NCBI RefSeq assembly: GCF_016734765.1
Contig: NZ_JAERQE010000023.1
Span: 16,664 to 80,663, forward strand
DNA length: 64,000 bases
Direction: 5' to 3'
DNA from: Microvirga soli
GTDB taxonomy: Bacteria; Pseudomonadota; Alphaproteobacteria; Rhizobiales; Beijerinckiaceae
Of the stretch, positions 63,857 to 64,000 are shown one piece after another (position 1 is the first letter of the stretch; every line of letters starts with the position of its first letter). The notes beneath the pieces are model-generated. The model was not told the DNA's origin. It saw nothing but the letters and a program-made list of their open reading frames with translations, and did no database searches. The position numbers and the translations under genes are program-made.

Positions 63857-63886
63857 AACGCCGAATGTCCCTTATTTTCGGCGTTT
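63857..63886 (+). terminator. Intrinsic terminator after the carbonic anhydrase gene
   Basis: Perfect 9-bp stem AACGCCGAA / TTCGGCGTT with an 11-nt loop, followed by TCC. The tail is weak in T. It directly abuts the tRNA-Glu-like fragment. Confidence 0.6.
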
Positions 63887-63887
63887 C

Positions 63888-63917
63888 CGCCCTCTCACGG
63901 CGAGAACAGGGTTCGAG
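63888..63917 (+). repeat. tRNA-Glu 3'-half fragment (possible attachment site copy)
   Basis: A 30-nt stretch identical to tRNA-Glu 32298-32328 except for one substitution and one missing G. It covers the anticodon arm with anticodon CTC and most of the T arm. No 5' half or matching acceptor stem is present, so it is not a functional tRNA. The following TTAGCTCGACTTTGGC also resembles the tRNA 3' flank TTAGCTCGATTGTGGC at 32355-32370. Confidence 0.75.
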
Positions 63918-63921
63918 GCCC

Positions 63922-64000
63922 TTAGCTCGACTTTGGCCATTTCTGGCGGGTGATGTGGGAGCGCAGGGCGGCGAAGCGAACGATGCGGTAGACTGGCAGC
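63922..64000 (-). CDS. Possible 3' end of a gene running off the window
   Basis: Read on the minus strand, an open frame enters at the window edge and ends in TAA at 63922-63924 after about 25 residues (YRIVRFAALRSHITRQKW...). The composition is protein-like. The fragment is too short to assign, and its stop overlaps the edge of the tRNA-like fragment. Confidence 0.25.
   Translation of the reverse strand, partial: LPVYRIVRFAALRSHITRQKWPKSS

Noticed and set aside
1..64000. CRISPR arrays, prophage genes and toxin-antitoxin pairs
   Set aside because: No regularly spaced repeats, phage structural genes, integrase or convincing toxin-antitoxin pair were seen.

Overview
The window is high-GC and dense in genes. 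It reads as a chromosome segment of an alphaproteobacterium of the order Rhizobiales (Hyphomicrobiales). Evidence for this includes the order ruvAB-ybgC-tolQRAB-pal-cpoB-tilS-ftsH-glmM, a circularly permuted two-piece tmRNA gene, an RpoH-type sigma factor, a GTTC-N7-GTTC SOS box, and two dispersed palindromic repeat families of the kind common in rhizobial intergenic DNA. A Microvirga/Methylobacteriaceae-like source is a reasonable guess, but the genus cannot be proved from the sequence alone.

Layout. (1) 1-14.9 kb is housekeeping: Holliday-junction branch migration (ruvA end, ruvB), the Tol-Pal envelope system, tRNA-Ile lysidine synthesis, FtsH protease and GlmM. Two minus-strand genes (HdeD-like membrane protein, phospholipase D-like enzyme) split tolB from pal. 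(2) 15.2-19.8 kb (minus) is an RND efflux pump with its adaptor. (3) 20-24 kb carries serC-serA, behind a possible serC-type RNA leader, followed by purU. (4) 24.1-32.2 kb holds a DMT exporter, a glutamine-amidotransferase-like protein, a Rnk-like regulator, purA, a membrane-anchored conserved protein, rpoH and rluD. The 1-kb gap before purA contains an SOS-type promoter with no evident gene, strong hairpins and a terminator. (5) 32.3-33 kb has tRNA-Glu(CTC) and permuted ssrA. (6) 33-64 kb is accessory in character. It includes a transport and signalling locus for a probable organophosphate, an unusual kinase/M23 peptidase/class III aminotransferase fusion with an Lrp-type regulator, an IS1111-group IS110 element, an RND-pump remnant, a class III cyclase, a hydrolase, an FGE-sulfatase operon, a NarL-type two-component pair and an exported beta-carbonic anhydrase. 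A 30-nt near copy of the tRNA-Glu 3' half lies at 63.9 kb, so a tRNA-linked island is possible.

How genes work together. At 35-45.5 kb a PgtC-like periplasmic protein, a PgtB-like histidine kinase and a PgtA/DctD-like sigma-54 activator overlap by 4 bp each. They sit directly before a perfect -24/-12 sigma-54 promoter, which precedes an FbpABC/AfuABC-like ABC transporter and two phosphatases of the HAD and histidine-phosphatase families. The simplest model is sensing, uptake and intracellular dephosphorylation of a phosphorylated compound, rather than iron uptake. At 55.9-60.1 kb the sulfatase (formylglycine motif CTAGR) is encoded directly after its probable maturase. A 30-bp element upstream of that operon recurs inverted between the nearby kinase and response-regulator genes, so regulation by that pair, or a mobile origin, should be tested.

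Coordinates, motifs and residue numbers come from direct reading. Functions are assigned from recognised family motifs, and no database search was run.
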